A stretch of 64,000 bases of DNA from Corynebacterium pelargi. Its GTDB lineage: Bacteria > Actinomycetota > Actinomycetes > Mycobacteriales > Mycobacteriaceae. The DNA is taken from assembly GCF_014635485.1 (NCBI RefSeq), contig NZ_BMCX01000002.1, forward strand, positions 394,396-458,395, read 5' to 3'. Shown piece after piece: positions 21,101 to 31,340 of the stretch. Below the pieces are notes generated by a model. That model did not search any database, was not told the origin of the DNA, and was given only the letters and a program-made list of their open reading frames with translations. Each line of letters opens with the position of its first letter. The stretch's first letter is position 1. The translations under genes were made by a program, and so were the position numbers.

Positions 21101-21370
21101 GCTACTGGAGCAGATGGGGACATTATCCGGGAAATGCTCAAAACCTTTGGTGGTCAAGGCGTGAGCGAAGAAGTACTCAAACAATTTGGACGCCTAGACA
21201 AGGTCCTCGGGACCGTTGACTATGCGGTATTCAGCATGTGGCTGAGCGATGAAAGAGGCCTCGATCTGCCACTGATCGACCAAAAATGGGCTGCTAGGCG
21301 CGTTATGATCGAGTTCTTCAAGCATGGCGCCATGAACGTCGCCAACTGGGACTCATCGGAGTTTGAATGA
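18122..21370 (+). CDS. hsdR: Type I restriction endonuclease subunit HsdR
   Basis: ATP-dependent translocase and nuclease subunit, 1082 aa. The N-terminal HSDR_N nuclease domain has the PD-(D/E)XK element VELKN (E162, K164). The superfamily 2 motor follows, with Walker A TGSGKT (308-313), DEAH (416-419) and motif III FGFTGTP. A C-terminal helical region binds the methylase core. The ATG at 18122 was preferred over the GTG at 18119 because GGAG at 18111 gives 7 bp spacing. No stop or frameshift is seen, so the system appears complete. Confidence 0.95.
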   Translation: MGKLVRFASEGAFEDAVIEALTLRHGWSKHVLQYPSVADLVDNWARIIFKNNAESRRLNGVPLSEGEKAQLVEQIASLHTPADVQRFLQGMETTIVRDHPDDPEHQGKLISLKIFDPKEVAGGDSTYQIARQPVLPRSHQRDKDRRGDFMLLIWGIPVIHVELKNHGHDVSEATGQIHKYLQSGIFTGFFNAVQVFIGMTPTQMRYFARPAKTDHLTDMFHFTFADRNNEVYESWQEFVKHFISIPAAHTLVGDYLIADGGDGELKVLRPYQIHAVAAVEARMARINRVPLEERATHDHKGGYIWHTTGSGKTMTSFKTAMLMARDKIADKVIFVLDRIELGDQSEMEYRNFAGDQIDIARPNSTVELATELLKGTHRLVITSLHKLGKLTNPDEPYYARTDFERIQSQRIVFIVDEAHRSTFGEMYAGIRRCFPRAVFFGFTGTPIQEVNQKKHTQTSDLFGDELHRYSIYHGLRDGAVLRFDYQQVDIYPGTQMREKVALAKAEAQTIEGAQANSAKWRTYQRYMDPDQVPWVSRFDNAGKKVPGIEDLVPTSNWQEADYQQHVVDEILTNWQRRSQGGQLHAMFATSSIEEAIAYYRLFQAHNQKVRAAASDPAAPRPVLDRELKVTAVFSDADENVGNQQLRTDGIFEILDGYEEMFDLNFDRAELSDFKADVADRLAHKEGYKYITKDQMLDLVIVVDQLLTGYDSKFVGTLYLDKVLEYDKLVQAASRTNRIYDKLIKPQGTIVYYRKPRTMTHNFEAAFDLYAGGNAKAVFVDPLPANLEALNALFDVIDAIFRRSGIPDYSRLPNAVEDRKMFAVNFSQLAALVETCKVQGFTWEKLTYDGAKEGDEPVTVKLTEEVYEIWLARYRELGDGTPGNKDEQVPLDLTCLTYAQDAKRIDLEALDKKFDKWRKAIADNKTAQADLDALLVEVQQCYAALNQEEQHAARTVITMIQSGSLKVDKTKTFRDYINEQLATTQDRHIARLVEATGADGDIIREMLKTFGGQGVSEEVLKQFGRLDKVLGTVDYAVFSMWLSDERGLDLPLIDQKWAARRVMIEFFKHGAMNVANWDSSEFE

Positions 21371-21761
21371 TCCGTTCATAAAAACCCCAAGAGTTCTTGT
21401 TCGATGCTGTGCGTCGTTGGGCAGGATGTTAGTGCTGTGTGCGTGAGCGATGATTGCCTGGAGCTCACGATCTTCCCTGGTGCCTTAAAAGCTGGCGCGC
21501 CGGTTGTGTTCCGAATGTATCCACCGTTTTACAGACCACCTTCGCGGTGATTTGTCATGCCGGCAACGTTGTCCCTTCCAAGCCAAACGGCACTAGGACA
21601 TTTCCCCTGATGCCGAGCGGGCTGGCTTCAAGAGACTTGAGCTTTTCGATCTTCGGATTCGAGGGAGGGGAGCCATAACAGGCATTTGATTTCAATGCGG
21701 AGGCGCTGTTGAAGCCTTTGCTATCCACTCACAGGCAGCTAATGAATTTGCACCTCCCAAC
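21371..21761. other. 391-bp decayed region between hsdR and trmL
   Basis: No intact gene. The plus strand contains broken coding-like stretches (about 21430-21670). One frame gives CVSDDCLELTIFPGALKAGAPV before a stop, and another frame continues with VVPSKPNGTRTF. The first piece has the look of a transposase N-terminus with a Cys pair, but it is too short and damaged for a family call. Its position next to an RM cluster suits mobile-element debris. Confidence 0.4.
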
Positions 21762-22229
21762 CTAAGCCCCCACATACCCCAACTGCCGCCATGCCTCGAA
21801 CACACCCACGGCAGCGGCATTAGAGAGGTTCATGGAGCGCCTATTGGGCAGCATGGGGATGCGCACCTGGCTCGTGATGCGTGGGTGCGCTAGGGCCTGC
21901 TCACATAGGCCCGTGGGCTCGGTGCCAAACAGCAGGGCGTCGCCTTCCTGCCACTGCACCTCTGAGTGCGTGAGCTCCCCTTTGGTGGTGAAGGCGAAGA
22001 CGCGGGCGTCGACAAGCGAGGAAAGGCAAGCATCGAGGGAGTCGTGGATGCTGACTTCGGCAAGGTCGTGGTAGTCCAGGCCAGCGCGTTTGAGGTGTTT
22101 ATCTTCAAAGTTGAATCCCAAGGGCTTGCACAGGTGCAGGTGCGCGCCGGTGTTGGCGCACAGGCGGATTGCGTTGCCGGTATTGCCGGGGATCACGGGC
22201 TGGTCAAAGATGATGTGAGCAAAGGCCAT
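21762..22229 (-). CDS. trmL: tRNA (cytidine/uridine-2'-O-)-methyltransferase, SPOUT family
   Basis: Small SpoU/SPOUT methyltransferase of the TrmL type, which 2'-O-methylates the wobble nucleotide 34 of tRNA-Leu. From the ATG at 22229 it has 155 aa, the family size. Motifs: IPGNTGNAIRLCANTGAHLHL at the N-terminus (motif 1), LLFGTEPTGL (motif 2) and RSMNLSNAAAVGVFEAWRQL (motif 3, the knotted SAM site). An in-frame ATG at 22265 would overlap the divergent folD start and is less likely. A TATGAT -10 lies 12 bp before the chosen ATG with no Shine-Dalgarno, so a leaderless message is possible. Confidence 0.88.
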   Translation of the reverse strand: MAFAHIIFDQPVIPGNTGNAIRLCANTGAHLHLCKPLGFNFEDKHLKRAGLDYHDLAEVSIHDSLDACLSSLVDARVFAFTTKGELTHSEVQWQEGDALLFGTEPTGLCEQALAHPRITSQVRIPMLPNRRSMNLSNAAAVGVFEAWRQLGYVGA

Positions 22230-22263
22230 GTGCAAATCATAGGACGTGCAATAATTGGGAAAC

Positions 22264-23130
22264 ATGACGGCTCAAACACTTGACGGCAAGCTCTATCGCG
22301 ACGAGATCTTTGAAGACCTCCACACCAGGGTTCAAGCCCTCAAGGAGCGTGGCATCACCCCAGGCCTGGCCACCGTGCTGGTGGGCGCTGATCCCGCTAG
22401 CCAGTCCTATGTGAAGATGAAGCACCGCGACTGCGAGCAGGTGGGCGTGAAGTCGATTCGTAAAGACCTGCCCGAAGAAACCACCCAGGAAGAACTCGAG
22501 CGCGTGATCGACGAGCTCAACGCGGATCCCGAGTGCACCGGCTATATCGTGCAACTGCCCCTGCCCAAGCACTTGGATGAAAACGCCATTTTGGAGCGCA
22601 TCGATCCCTCCAAAGACGCCGATGGCTTGCACCCCGTGAACTTGGGCAAGCTCGTTCTTGGCGAGGAAGCACCGCTGCCGTGCACCCCCAATGGTGCGAT
22701 CCACCTGCTGCGCCGCTTTGGCGTAGAGATTGAAGGCAAGAAGGTGGTGGTGATTGGCCGTGGCGTGACCGTTGGCCGCCCCATTGGCCTGATGCTCACG
22801 CGCCGCAGCGAAAACGCCACCGTGACCCTTTGCCACACCGGCACCAAGGATCTGGCCGCAGAAACCCGTGAGGCCGACATCATCATCGCCGCCGCCGGCA
22901 AGGGCCACATGCTCACCAAAGACATGGTCAAGCCTGGTGCGGCCATCTTGGATGTGGGTGTATCGCGTGTTGATGGCAAATTGCTTGGCGACGTCCACCC
23001 CGACGTCTGGGACGTCGCCGGAGCCATTTCTCCCAACCCTGGGGGAGTAGGCCCACTTACCCGCGCCTTCCTTATCCGCAACGTGGTCGAGCGCGCAGAG
23101 CTTGCCGCCGGCACGGGGGAGCACGCCTAG
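22264..23130 (+). CDS. folD: Bifunctional methylenetetrahydrofolate dehydrogenase/cyclohydrolase FolD
   Basis: Interconverts 5,10-methylene-THF, methenyl-THF and 10-formyl-THF with NADP, supplying one-carbon units. The 288-aa product has the family signatures [14 protein letters not shown] (catalytic Lys/Tyr region), [14 protein letters not shown] and [18 protein letters not shown], plus the Rossmann stretch [18 protein letters not shown]. It is close to C. glutamicum FolD over its whole length. Only 34 bp separate its ATG from the trmL start. An AATAAT hexamer lies just before the start. Confidence 0.96.
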   Translation: MTAQTLDGKLYRDEIFEDLHTRVQALKERGITPGLATVLVGADPASQSYVKMKHRDCEQVGVKSIRKDLPEETTQEELERVIDELNADPECTGYIVQLPLPKHLDENAILERIDPSKDADGLHPVNLGKLVLGEEAPLPCTPNGAIHLLRRFGVEIEGKKVVVIGRGVTVGRPIGLMLTRRSENATVTLCHTGTKDLAAETREADIIIAAAGKGHMLTKDMVKPGAAILDVGVSRVDGKLLGDVHPDVWDVAGAISPNPGGVGPLTRAFLIRNVVERAELAAGTGEHA

Positions 23131-23131
23131 T

Positions 23132-23491
23132 TTGCGTGGCTTTCATTTCCGCCTGAGCCAGCCGCCTGTGCAGCGGCCGAGTTTGCGCAACCCTCACGAC
23201 GTAGCGCTGCCACCTTCGAAGGTGCCGGTGGCCTTGCAGTGGATCGGCATCGGCATCTTTGTCGGGCTCGCCTTAGCTTCCGGCATCTACTCCTTCGGCG
23301 ACCACTGGCGCAGGGCTTCCTTCACCCTTGGTGGCGCCATGCTGTTGCTCTCGCTGTTGAGGCTGAGCTGCGATTCCTCCATCATGGGCATTTTCGCGGT
23401 GCGCTCAAGAAAGTTCGATGCCGCATTTACCGCCGCCATCGGTGGCCTCATGCTGTTTCTTTCCGCCACCGTGGAATCGCTGGGCTCCTAG
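23132..23491 (+). CDS. DUF3017 family membrane protein
   Basis: Small membrane protein of unknown function, conserved downstream of folD in corynebacteria. The product has an Arg/Pro-rich N-terminus, the conserved NPHDVALPPSKVP, and three hydrophobic segments (about IGIGIFVGLALASGIYSF, LGGAMLLLSLLRL and AAIGGLMLFLSATV). The start is uncertain: TTG at 23132 is chosen because it directly follows the folD stop; GTG at 23168 and TTG at 23183 are alternatives. It is probably cotranscribed with folD. Confidence 0.75.
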   Translation: MRGFHFRLSQPPVQRPSLRNPHDVALPPSKVPVALQWIGIGIFVGLALASGIYSFGDHWRRASFTLGGAMLLLSLLRLSCDSSIMGIFAVRSRKFDAAFTAAIGGLMLFLSATVESLGS

Positions 23492-23518
23492 ACCTGCATA
23501 GCTGTGCCCGGCAGTGGC

Positions 23519-24598
23519 TTAGTTTTCTGCCGGTAGATCCGCTGCCAGAGTTAAAAACCTGCGCAAAATACGATCCATCTGGCGCGTCTCAGTTAAAAAC
23601 GCATCGTGGCCCACCGGCGAGCTCACCTTGGCCATGCCCAGCAGGTTGCCCACATTGCGCGAGATATGTTCCTGCTGGTGGTAGGGGTAGAGGATGTCGG
23701 TATCAATGCCCACCACAAAGATCGGCACCTGAATGCTTGCCAACGCCTTATTCAGCCCGCCGCGGTCGCGGCCAATATCGTGCCTGTTTAAGGCTTCCGT
23801 CAAAATGACATAGGAGCCGGCATCAAAGCGCTCGCACAGCTTATTGCCCTGATAATCCAGGTAGCTTTGCACCGCGAAGCGCTGGTTGGGGTTGCGATAG
23901 GGACCCAGAGGATTTTCGCCGGGTTGGGCATCGGTGCCGAAGCGCTCGTCAATCTCCAGCTCGCCGCGATAGGTCAGGTGCGCAATCCTGCGGGCAGTTT
24001 TCAAGCCCTCAATCGGGGCTGCGTAACGATAATAATCGCCACCGCGCCAGGCTGGATCTTGCTCAATGGCGGCGATCTGGGCGCTTTGAATACCAATCTG
24101 CCAGGCGCTCGCGCGCGCCGATACCGCAATCACCGCTGCAGCATGCACGCGCTGCGGATACAGTGCTGCCCACTCCAATGCGCGTGCGCCACCCATGGAG
24201 CCGCCAACTACTGCATGAAGCTGCTCGATACCAAGCGCGCTGAGTGACTGAGCCTCGGCGTGGACGAGGTCGCGGATAGAAAGGGCTGGGAACTGCGAAC
24301 CCCAAAAGCCATTGGGGCGTTCACTGCTTGGCCCTGTTGAGCCCTTACAGCCACCTAAGGCGTTGGTACACACCACGCAGTAGCGATCGGTATCAAGGGC
24401 AAGGCCTGGGCCAATGAGGCCCTCCCACCACGTTGCGGCATCGGAATCGCCGGTTAAGGCATGCTCGACCAACACCACATTATCGCCGCGATAAGTGCCC
24501 CAGGCCTGATAGGCGATGCGCACCGGCAGGCTGATGCCTGCCTCTGTGGTGAAGTTGTCTAGATCGACGTGCTGCAGTGTGCCGGTGGTGTCCAGCAT
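23519..24598 (-). CDS. metX: Homoserine O-acetyltransferase MetX
   Basis: Transfers acetyl from acetyl-CoA to homoserine, the first committed step of methionine synthesis. The 359-aa alpha/beta-hydrolase has the nucleophile elbow GGSMGGARALEWA, the Asp region GVDTDILYPYHQQEH and the catalytic His in SPVGHDAFL. It is nearly collinear with C. glutamicum MetX. The ATG at 24598 follows GGAAGGA and fits the alignment; an in-frame codon 18 residues upstream does not. It is separated from metY by a secreted hydrolase gene and reads in the same direction. Confidence 0.96.
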   Translation of the reverse strand: MLDTTGTLQHVDLDNFTTEAGISLPVRIAYQAWGTYRGDNVVLVEHALTGDSDAATWWEGLIGPGLALDTDRYCVVCTNALGGCKGSTGPSSERPNGFWGSQFPALSIRDLVHAEAQSLSALGIEQLHAVVGGSMGGARALEWAALYPQRVHAAAVIAVSARASAWQIGIQSAQIAAIEQDPAWRGGDYYRYAAPIEGLKTARRIAHLTYRGELEIDERFGTDAQPGENPLGPYRNPNQRFAVQSYLDYQGNKLCERFDAGSYVILTEALNRHDIGRDRGGLNKALASIQVPIFVVGIDTDILYPYHQQEHISRNVGNLLGMAKVSSPVGHDAFLTETRQMDRILRRFLTLAADLPAEN

Positions 24599-24620
24599 GC
24601 GATTCCTTCCGTAGTTTTCC

Positions 24621-24641
24621 CACATGCTACTTGGACATGTG
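24621..24641. promoter_or_regulatory. Inverted repeat upstream of metX
   Basis: CACATG and CATGTG arms separated by 9 bp lie 22 bp before the metX start, in promoter position. The sequence does not match the McbR consensus well. It could bind another regulator. Confidence 0.35.
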
Positions 24642-24696
24642 CCTTGCGTCATAAGCGAGGCGGGAAGGTGAATAAAAAGCCACTGGGCTCTGTAAG

Positions 24697-24730
24697 CAAA
24701 ACGCCACCTGCTTGGAAAGCAGGTGGCGTG
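24697..24730 (-). terminator. Rho-independent terminator of the SGNH hydrolase gene
   Basis: An 11-bp perfect stem ACGCCACCTGC / GCAGGTGGCGT with a 7-nt loop. On the minus strand it is followed by TTTTGCTT. It lies 24 bp after the hydrolase stop codon. Confidence 0.85.
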
Positions 24731-24753
24731 ATGTTGGAAAGCTCTAAGATGCT

Positions 24754-25656
24754 TTAGCGCAGGGCATCGGCAATGATGCGAGCCATGGCGTACTCACCGT
24801 GAACGGTGGGGTGGTTCGGCATGGGGCCGGAAACCGGGTCGATAGCGCCGGTAACCCAGCGATCCTCGTTGCGCGGTGCGCAGGTGCCGTGGCCGATGGT
24901 TGCCTCGTAGACGTCAACGAACTTGGCGTTGTTGTACTCAGCGGCGTGCTTGATGCTGTCGCGGAAAGCGCGCTGAATGTCGGTGGCGCCAGGGGTGGGG
25001 ATGGGGTTCACGCGGTCTGCGAAGTTGACCAAGCAGAGCTGGTCATCGGTGGCGAACTCAGGGTAGGAAGCCAGCACGATTTCGGCACCGGGGGCTACAG
25101 CGCGAACGCGGTCAGCCACGTGGCGGATGGTGTCGCGGTAGATGGTGGGGTTGGTGGCATCGCCGGGCAGGATCTTCATCTCGCCTGCAACGTCAACCCA
25201 CTGGAAGGCATCCATGCCGCCGTACATGAGCACGACCTTCTCGGTGCCCGGTCCGATGTCGCCGTAGGCGATGGCGGACTCAACGTAGGCCACGAGCTGA
25301 GCAACCGGCATGCCGCCGGTGCCGTTGCAAGACCAGTCGCCCAGGGTCTTGTTCAGGTCTGCTGCAGCGATCTTGGGCCAGTTCTCCATGTCGGTGGCGC
25401 AGTTCGGCAGCCAAGGAGCAACTGCAGGAGCCAAACCGCGAGGGCCGCTCTTGCCGGCGTTGGCGGTGAAGGAGTCACCGAACACAACCATCTGCTTCGG
25501 GCCGTCACCATGAGGCACGGGGGAGGGGATGGGCAGGTTGGGGATCTCGGGGAGTGCAGGCTGTGCGTTAGCAACGCCAGCGCCGAGTCCGAGGCTGAGA
25601 GTTGCGATGGTAGCAACGGCCGCGGAGCGGATTGCCTTGGAGAATGGCTTCTTCAT
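24754..25656 (-). CDS. Secreted SGNH/GDSL-type hydrolase
   Basis: Exported esterase/lipase-like protein, 300 aa. A classical signal peptide ends near VANAQP (about residue 32). Block I FGDSFTANAG supplies the nucleophile Ser, and C-terminal HPTVHGEYAMARII supplies the catalytic His. Several Cys residues (NCATDME, WSCNGTGG, LCLVNF, GTCAPR) suggest two disulfides, as in secreted actinobacterial GDSL esterases. Similar proteins in corynebacteria act in the cell envelope on unknown esters. It has its own terminator and about 300 bp of upstream sequence, so it is a single-gene unit. Confidence 0.85.
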   Translation of the reverse strand: MKKPFSKAIRSAAVATIATLSLGLGAGVANAQPALPEIPNLPIPSPVPHGDGPKQMVVFGDSFTANAGKSGPRGLAPAVAPWLPNCATDMENWPKIAAADLNKTLGDWSCNGTGGMPVAQLVAYVESAIAYGDIGPGTEKVVLMYGGMDAFQWVDVAGEMKILPGDATNPTIYRDTIRHVADRVRAVAPGAEIVLASYPEFATDDQLCLVNFADRVNPIPTPGATDIQRAFRDSIKHAAEYNNAKFVDVYEATIGHGTCAPRNEDRWVTGAIDPVSGPMPNHPTVHGEYAMARIIADALR

Positions 25657-25952
25657 ATTGCAAGCTTCCTGTCTTCATTTACTAACGAGCAGTAAATTTA
25701 CAACGAAATGGTCACGATTTGCTAGCTGTATGGCAAAACTTTGTCACACTAGTTCACAGTTTTCACACAAGTTTACAGCATTTTTCCAGCTCACTCACCT
25801 TTTGGGGGTGAAAAGTTATTTTTACCTCATTCCCCCAAAACCTGTCACCTTAGGCATCGCAACACCCCCTGCTGCACTAGCAATCGTGGTGCAACAACAG
25901 GGGGTGTGGAAGTAAGAGGGGTGCTCGAAAGCGCACCCTAATTCTTGTGCTG
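25657..25952. other. Intergenic region between metY and the SGNH hydrolase
   Basis: No gene. The right part (25680-25850) is A+T-rich and should contain the hydrolase promoter. Positions 25862-25907 form a large inverted repeat with arms ACACCCCCTG and CAGGGGGTGT and an inner GCAC/GTGC stem. A second hairpin (25919-25938) lies after the metY stop. Confidence 0.6.
25919..25938 (-). terminator. Possible terminator of metY
   Basis: A hairpin GGGTGC / GCACCC with 8-nt loop lies 15 bp after the metY stop; the minus strand continues CTCTTACTT. The T tract is poor, so this is a weak call. The larger inverted repeat at 25862-25907 may contribute. Confidence 0.45.
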
Positions 25953-27257
25953 TTATACAGCGTCCAGGCCGCGCTTAAGATCAGCCAAGATATCCTCAAT
26001 CGCCTCAATGCCAACAGAAAGGCGAACCGTAGCCGGGGTGATGCCAGCGCGCTTGAGCGAAGTCTCATCCGACTGTGAGTGCGTGGTGGTGGCAGGGTGT
26101 ACCACCAGCGAGCGCACATCGCCCACATTGGCCAGGTTGGAATGCAGTTGGAGGGCGTCGATAAAGCGCCAAGCCTCGTCCTTACCGCCCTTGATATCGA
26201 AAGACAGCACCGAGCCTGTGTGCTCAAAGCCCAGCTTTTGCTTCACCTTAAACCACGGCGAGCTCTCCAGGCCTGCGTAATTGACCTTTTCAACCTTCTC
26301 GTGGCCCTCAAGGAATTCAGCCACGGCCTTGGCATTGGTGTTGTGGCGCTCAAGGCGCAAAGAAAGCGTATCCAAGCCCTGGGCCGTCACCCATGCATTA
26401 AAGGGAGAAGGTGCAGCGCCGGTATCGCGCAAGAGGCCAGCGCGAGCCTTAATGCCAAAGGCCACCTCGCCCAAATCCACATACTTCAAGCCGTGGTAGG
26501 CGGGATCGGGGTTCACAAATTCCGGGAACACCGGCTTGCCGTCGCGCTCAACCGACCAATCGAACTTGCCACCATCAACCAGCACGCCACCTAGGCCGGA
26601 GCCATTGCCGGTATAGAACTTCGTCAGCGATGCCACCACCACATCGGCGCCGAGCTCAAGCGGGCGAACCAGCGCCGCGGTAGCCAAGGTGTTATCCACG
26701 ATCAGCGGCACCTTATGGGCGTGTGCCACCTCGGCCACGGCTGGGATGTCCAGTACGTCTGCCTGCGGGTTGGCAAAGGTTTCACCGAAAAACGCCACCG
26801 TGCGCTCATTGGCAGCATCTGCCCAGCTTTGGGGATCATCGGGGTTTTCCACATAGGTCACGTCAATGCCCAGGCGTCCGAGCGTGACACTAAACAGCGT
26901 CTCGGTGCCGCCATAGATGCGCGGCGAGCTCACGATGTGTGAGCCGGAAGTAGCCAGGTTCAAAATCGCAGCAGTTTCTGCAGCCATGCCGGAGGCGAAA
27001 AGCACGGCGTTGGTGCCGCCTTCAAGGGAAGCAAGGCGCTGCTCCACAGCATCAACCGTGGGGTTGGTCAGGCGCGAGTAAATCGGGCCTGGATCCTCCA
27101 AGCTAAAGCGCTGGCGAGCGTGCTCGGCATCGTTAAAGACGAAAGAGGAGGTGAGGTAAATCGGCAGATTGCGCGCCGGGGTGTAGGTGGGCTGGCCTGC
27201 GTGGATGGCGCGGGTATCAAAGCCCCACTCGCCGGCGTTTTCGTTGTTGTACTTCAT
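25953..27257 (-). CDS. metY: O-acetylhomoserine sulfhydrylase MetY
   Basis: PLP enzyme that makes homocysteine from O-acetylhomoserine and sulfide. The 434-aa product has the Cys/Met-metabolism PLP signature with the Schiff-base Lys in VVASLTKFYTGNGSGLGG, plus GPIYSRLTNPTVDAVEQRLA and VRSLVVHPATTTHSQ. It is collinear with C. glutamicum MetY. The ATG at 27257 fits the alignment; AAAGGA lies 14 bp upstream, rather far. An McbR-like box lies about 60 bp before the start. Together with metX it is the direct-sulfhydrylation branch of methionine synthesis. Confidence 0.96.
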   Translation of the reverse strand: MKYNNENAGEWGFDTRAIHAGQPTYTPARNLPIYLTSSFVFNDAEHARQRFSLEDPGPIYSRLTNPTVDAVEQRLASLEGGTNAVLFASGMAAETAAILNLATSGSHIVSSPRIYGGTETLFSVTLGRLGIDVTYVENPDDPQSWADAANERTVAFFGETFANPQADVLDIPAVAEVAHAHKVPLIVDNTLATAALVRPLELGADVVVASLTKFYTGNGSGLGGVLVDGGKFDWSVERDGKPVFPEFVNPDPAYHGLKYVDLGEVAFGIKARAGLLRDTGAAPSPFNAWVTAQGLDTLSLRLERHNTNAKAVAEFLEGHEKVEKVNYAGLESSPWFKVKQKLGFEHTGSVLSFDIKGGKDEAWRFIDALQLHSNLANVGDVRSLVVHPATTTHSQSDETSLKRAGITPATVRLSVGIEAIEDILADLKRGLDAV

Positions 27258-27314
27258 GGGTGAAATCACGTCCTTTCTGTGATTCCCCACGCTAGAACAA
27301 GGTGGAAGAATAAA

Positions 27315-27330
27315 TAAACCGCTTGGTCTA
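27315..27330 (-). promoter_or_regulatory. McbR-like operator of metY
   Basis: On the minus strand this reads TAGAC-CAAGCG-GTTTA, one mismatch from TAGAC-N6-GTCTA. It lies about 60 bp before the metY start, and its first 10 bases are identical to the distal metQ2 box (TAGACCAAGC). Confidence 0.65.
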
Positions 27331-27545
27331 GAAAAGTGTGAAAAACGCAGGTAGGGCGTGAATAAAAATATGGGTATGCGGGTTCGGGTTGGGGTTCTCC
27401 TTCAAGGATCGTGGGGCTTCATGGGGGAGATCCAAAAAGAACAATGCGTCCAGGAGGCGGTGGTTTTTGAACACAAGTACTTTGGCACTCCGCCCCTCCT
27501 GCAGAATGCCTTCCTCGCTCAAATTCTTCAGCCGACCCAACGCAC

Positions 27546-27600
27546 GCGAAAGCCCCCGCGCCAACGCTGTGGTTGGAAGGCGGGGGCCGTCGAAAAGCTA
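27546..27600 (-). terminator. Terminator of icd with dispersed motif copy 3
   Basis: In the direction of icd transcription, TAGCTTTTCGACG (27600 to 27588) lies 4 bp after the stop codon. A hairpin with arms GCCCCCGC / GCGGGGGC and an inner GTTGG/CCAAC stem follows, ending in GGGGGCTTTCGC. Confidence 0.7.
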
Positions 27601-27604
27601 GCTG

Positions 27605-29842
<2,238 letters not shown>

Positions 29843-29932
29843 TCAGAATACAGGTTCTACCCCCGTGTTGGCGGATGCAGCTCAAGAATTCGTGGGGTTT
29901 CGGGGGTGAGTAAGCGCTTGGCCTTGTGCTCC

Positions 29933-29944
29933 ACGTTCTAGAAC
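29933..29944. promoter_or_regulatory. Palindrome in the icd/MFS divergent promoter region
   Basis: The perfect 10-bp palindrome GTTCTAGAAC lies about 130 bp upstream of icd and 90 bp upstream of the divergent MFS gene. It may be a regulator site. No matching known consensus was recognised. Confidence 0.25.
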
Positions 29945-30029
29945 ACAACGCTACCGAAGATGTTTGACGTATCACGTTTGCCCCTTTGGGCACGTCGATA
30001 GCGCCACCGCGATACTAAGGTGATCGCTC

Positions 30030-31235
30030 GTGTTACAACGTCGAAGCATCCCCCGCCAAACAGAAATCACCAACACCAAACGCATCATCGTCATGGTGGC
30101 CCTGGCTCTTGGTGGTTTCGGCATTGGTGTGACCGAATTCGTCACGATGGGATTGCTCCGCGAAATCGCCGCGGACTTCAACGTCACCGAAAACACCGCA
30201 GGCACCATCATCACCGCCTACGCCATGGGTGTAGTGATCGGCGCTCCAGTAATCGCCGCCTCCACCGGCATGCTGCCTAGACGACGCCTCCTCTTGCTAC
30301 TCATGGCAGCCTTTTGCGTAGGCAACCTGCTCACCGCTTTTTCCACCAGCATGGGCATGCTGATCATCGCCCGCGTGCTGGCCGGACTACCACACGGCGC
30401 CTACTTCTCTGTGTCTGGTTTGGCCGTCGCCTCCATGGCGCCTATGGGACAACGCGGCAGGGCCCTAGCCTTCGTGGGCATGGGCTTACCCGTAGCCAGC
30501 GTCGCCGGTGTGCCCGCCGCCCAAGCGCTCGGCTTCGCCTTCGGCTGGCAATGGGCCTACGTGCTTGTGACCGCCATCGGCATCGCCACCTTCGCCGCAC
30601 TGTGGTTTTTGATGCCACACATGTCTGAGATGGCACCCACCAGCCCACTGACGGAACTCGGGGCCCTCTTGCGCGGGCAAGTATGGCTCACCCTGGCCAT
30701 CGGCGCCGTGGGCTTTGGCGGCATGTTCGCCGTCTATACCTATATCTCTTGGACCATGACCAACCACGCAGGGCTCAACCCCGAGTGGATGTGGCTGGTG
30801 CTCATGCTCTATGGCATTGGCATGGTTGCCGGCACCTGGGTAGGCGGCAGGCTTTCCGATTGGAACGTCGATAAAGGCATCCTCTGCGCACTGATCGCCA
30901 TCGTGAGCGCCCTGGTGGGCTTCTACTTCCTAAGCGCATGGCCGATCCCCGGCATCATCGCCTTCGGCCTGGTAGGCATGTCCGGTTCCACCTTGATCCC
31001 CTCCCTACAAATCCGCCTCATGGACGTAGCAGGGCGCGCCCAAACGCTCGCGGCCTCCCTGAACCACTCCGCGCTCAATATCGCGAATGCCCTGGGTGCC
31101 TCACTCGGTGGTGCCGTCATCGCTGCAGGCCACGGCTACAACACCCCAGCCCTTGCTGGCGCCGGGCTCGGCTTGGCAGCGGTACTGCTGTGGATCCCAA
31201 CCCACTGGTTGCGCAAGAAGCAATTGGCCAAGTAG
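30030..31235 (+). CDS. MFS transporter (DHA1 drug/sugar efflux type)
   Basis: Twelve-helix major facilitator of the AraJ/CmlA-like DHA1 group, 401 aa. Seen motifs: GFGIGVTEFVTMGLLREIAADF in helix 1, the motif A-like loop GMLPRRRLLL, RVLAGLPHGAYFSVSGLAVA in helix 4, and GRAQTLAASLNHSALNIANALGASLGG in helix 11. The GTG at 30030 follows AAGGTGA with 6 bp spacing. Relatives export drugs, sugars or metabolites, and the substrate here is unknown. It diverges from icd and has a hairpin after its end (31252-31275). Confidence 0.88.
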   Translation: MLQRRSIPRQTEITNTKRIIVMVALALGGFGIGVTEFVTMGLLREIAADFNVTENTAGTIITAYAMGVVIGAPVIAASTGMLPRRRLLLLLMAAFCVGNLLTAFSTSMGMLIIARVLAGLPHGAYFSVSGLAVASMAPMGQRGRALAFVGMGLPVASVAGVPAAQALGFAFGWQWAYVLVTAIGIATFAALWFLMPHMSEMAPTSPLTELGALLRGQVWLTLAIGAVGFGGMFAVYTYISWTMTNHAGLNPEWMWLVLMLYGIGMVAGTWVGGRLSDWNVDKGILCALIAIVSALVGFYFLSAWPIPGIIAFGLVGMSGSTLIPSLQIRLMDVAGRAQTLAASLNHSALNIANALGASLGGAVIAAGHGYNTPALAGAGLGLAAVLLWIPTHWLRKKQLAK

Positions 31236-31340
31236 CAATCCGCCACGGCGTGCTTGGCCAGGTAGGAACTGGCCTCGGAGCTCGCCTGCGTTCGGGGGTG
31301 TTTTTCTCACTCAATCGTTGTTGCTGGCCATAATGTTTGA

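Larger units (their letters stand above)
27258..27604. other. 347-bp intergenic region between metY and icd
   Basis: No convincing gene. It holds the metY promoter with an McbR-like box (27315-27330) on the left and the icd terminator (27546-27587) with a motif copy (27588-27600) on the right. Short open frames of 70-90 codons in the middle lack start signals and typical composition. Confidence 0.6.
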
